Positions 63,790 through 64,000 of a DNA stretch of 64,000 nucleotides are shown here, piece after piece. Location of the stretch: assembly GCA_028285545.1 (NCBI GenBank), contig JANQPA010000107.1, forward strand, positions 1 through 64,000, written 5' to 3'. The first letter of the stretch is position 1, and each line of letters begins with the position of its first letter. The position numbers and the translations under genes are program-made. Below the pieces are notes generated by a model, which was not told where the DNA came from, searched no databases, and saw only the letters and a program-made list of their open reading frames with translations. Source of the DNA: Saprospiraceae bacterium (lineage in GTDB: Bacteria; Bacteroidota; Bacteroidia; Chitinophagales; Saprospiraceae).

Positions 63790-64000
63790 TTAAGGAGTAG
63801 AAGTTGATACAGGCAAGACTTTTCCATTAAAAAATTGCCACCCGTTCAGAGCAAAGTTGACAATAAATTTAGCCATCTGATCGGAATGCATAGGTGGTTC
63901 AAAACCTGGGAAGGCCTCTGCCAACATTTCCGTTTGAACAGCTCCTAGAGCTAATGCATTAACAGCAACCCCATCATCTTTTAACTCTTCTGCCAGACAT
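63790..64000 (-). CDS. Short-chain dehydrogenase/reductase, C-terminal part (cut by window)
   Basis: Reading the minus strand from the window edge gives LAEELKDDGVAVNALALGAV, then QTEMLAEAFPGFEPPMHSDQ and a stop at 63790. This matches the last 70 residues of SDR enzymes, where VNALALGAVQTEML is the usual NxxxPGxxxT-like region. The start and Rossmann motif lie outside the window. It ends 54 bp before the nitroreductase gene begins and is likely in the same operon. Confidence 0.85.
   Translation of the reverse strand, partial: CLAEELKDDGVAVNALALGAVQTEMLAEAFPGFEPPMHSDQMAKFIVNFALNGWQFFNGKVLPVSTSTP

Overview
The window reads as chromosomal DNA of a Bacteroidota bacterium, most likely Saprospiria (class-level guess, inferred). 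The supporting signs are a low GC content, two proteins with type IX secretion sorting tails, a SusD-like lipoprotein, a FecR/ECF pair, the alternative GlmU-like protein, GSCFA and DUF1015 proteins, starts with few Shine-Dalgarno sequences, and several TAnnTTTG-type -7 boxes. No rRNA, tRNA, CRISPR array, insertion sequence or phage gene was found. About 58 protein genes are supported, plus one SDR gene cut by the right edge.

Layout. 1-6.7 kb: a CotH-like secreted protein, a secreted M28 peptidase, small conserved genes, a GlmU-like/methyltransferase pair and rpmE type B. 6.8-9.6 kb: a Nudix hydrolase, then an ECF sigma factor with a membrane-anchored, barrel-ended partner. 9.7-16.8 kb (minus strand): an ECF sigma, a MORN protein, a FecR anti-sigma, an STN-domain repeat protein, a small barrel, a GIN-domain lipoprotein and an esterase. 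This has the usual FecR cell-surface signalling layout, but the STN protein is not a TonB-dependent receptor. 17-23.3 kb: a TPR membrane protein, then metG, an orphan susD and lnt on the minus strand. 23.4-25.1 kb: sigma, small anti-sigma and a CpxP/CnrX-like sensor. 25.8-36 kb: a DUF1015 protein, an amidohydrolase, an S9 peptidase, a T9SS cargo protein, a hydrolase-TPR fusion and DoxX-like membrane proteins.

36.3-48.8 kb: two small exported proteins, then an NtrY-type kinase and an NtrC-type sigma54 activator. These diverge from an HlyD/MacA adaptor, two LolD/MacB-type ATPases and two FtsX-like permeases. A textbook -24/-12 sigma54 promoter lies in front of the adaptor, so kinase, activator, promoter and exporter form one readable circuit. 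A 669-bp gap inside the exporter operon carries a series of stable hairpins.

48.9-64 kb: a T9SS-sorted lipase-like protein, GSCFA, an unrecognised 443-residue protein, paaD and paaG, meaB, lemA with two TPM-domain genes, a metzincin lipoprotein with a polytopic membrane protein, and on the minus strand SDR, nitroreductase, NRDE and ATP-grasp genes.

The most unusual feature is between genes. At least five intergenic gaps hold short tandem repeats (6-16 bp units) followed by their reverse complement, making large mirrored-array hairpins; several other gaps hold a single or weakly paired arm. The unit differs from locus to locus, but the layout is the same. Several run up to the stop codon of a convergent gene. 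One is also a G-quadruplex motif.
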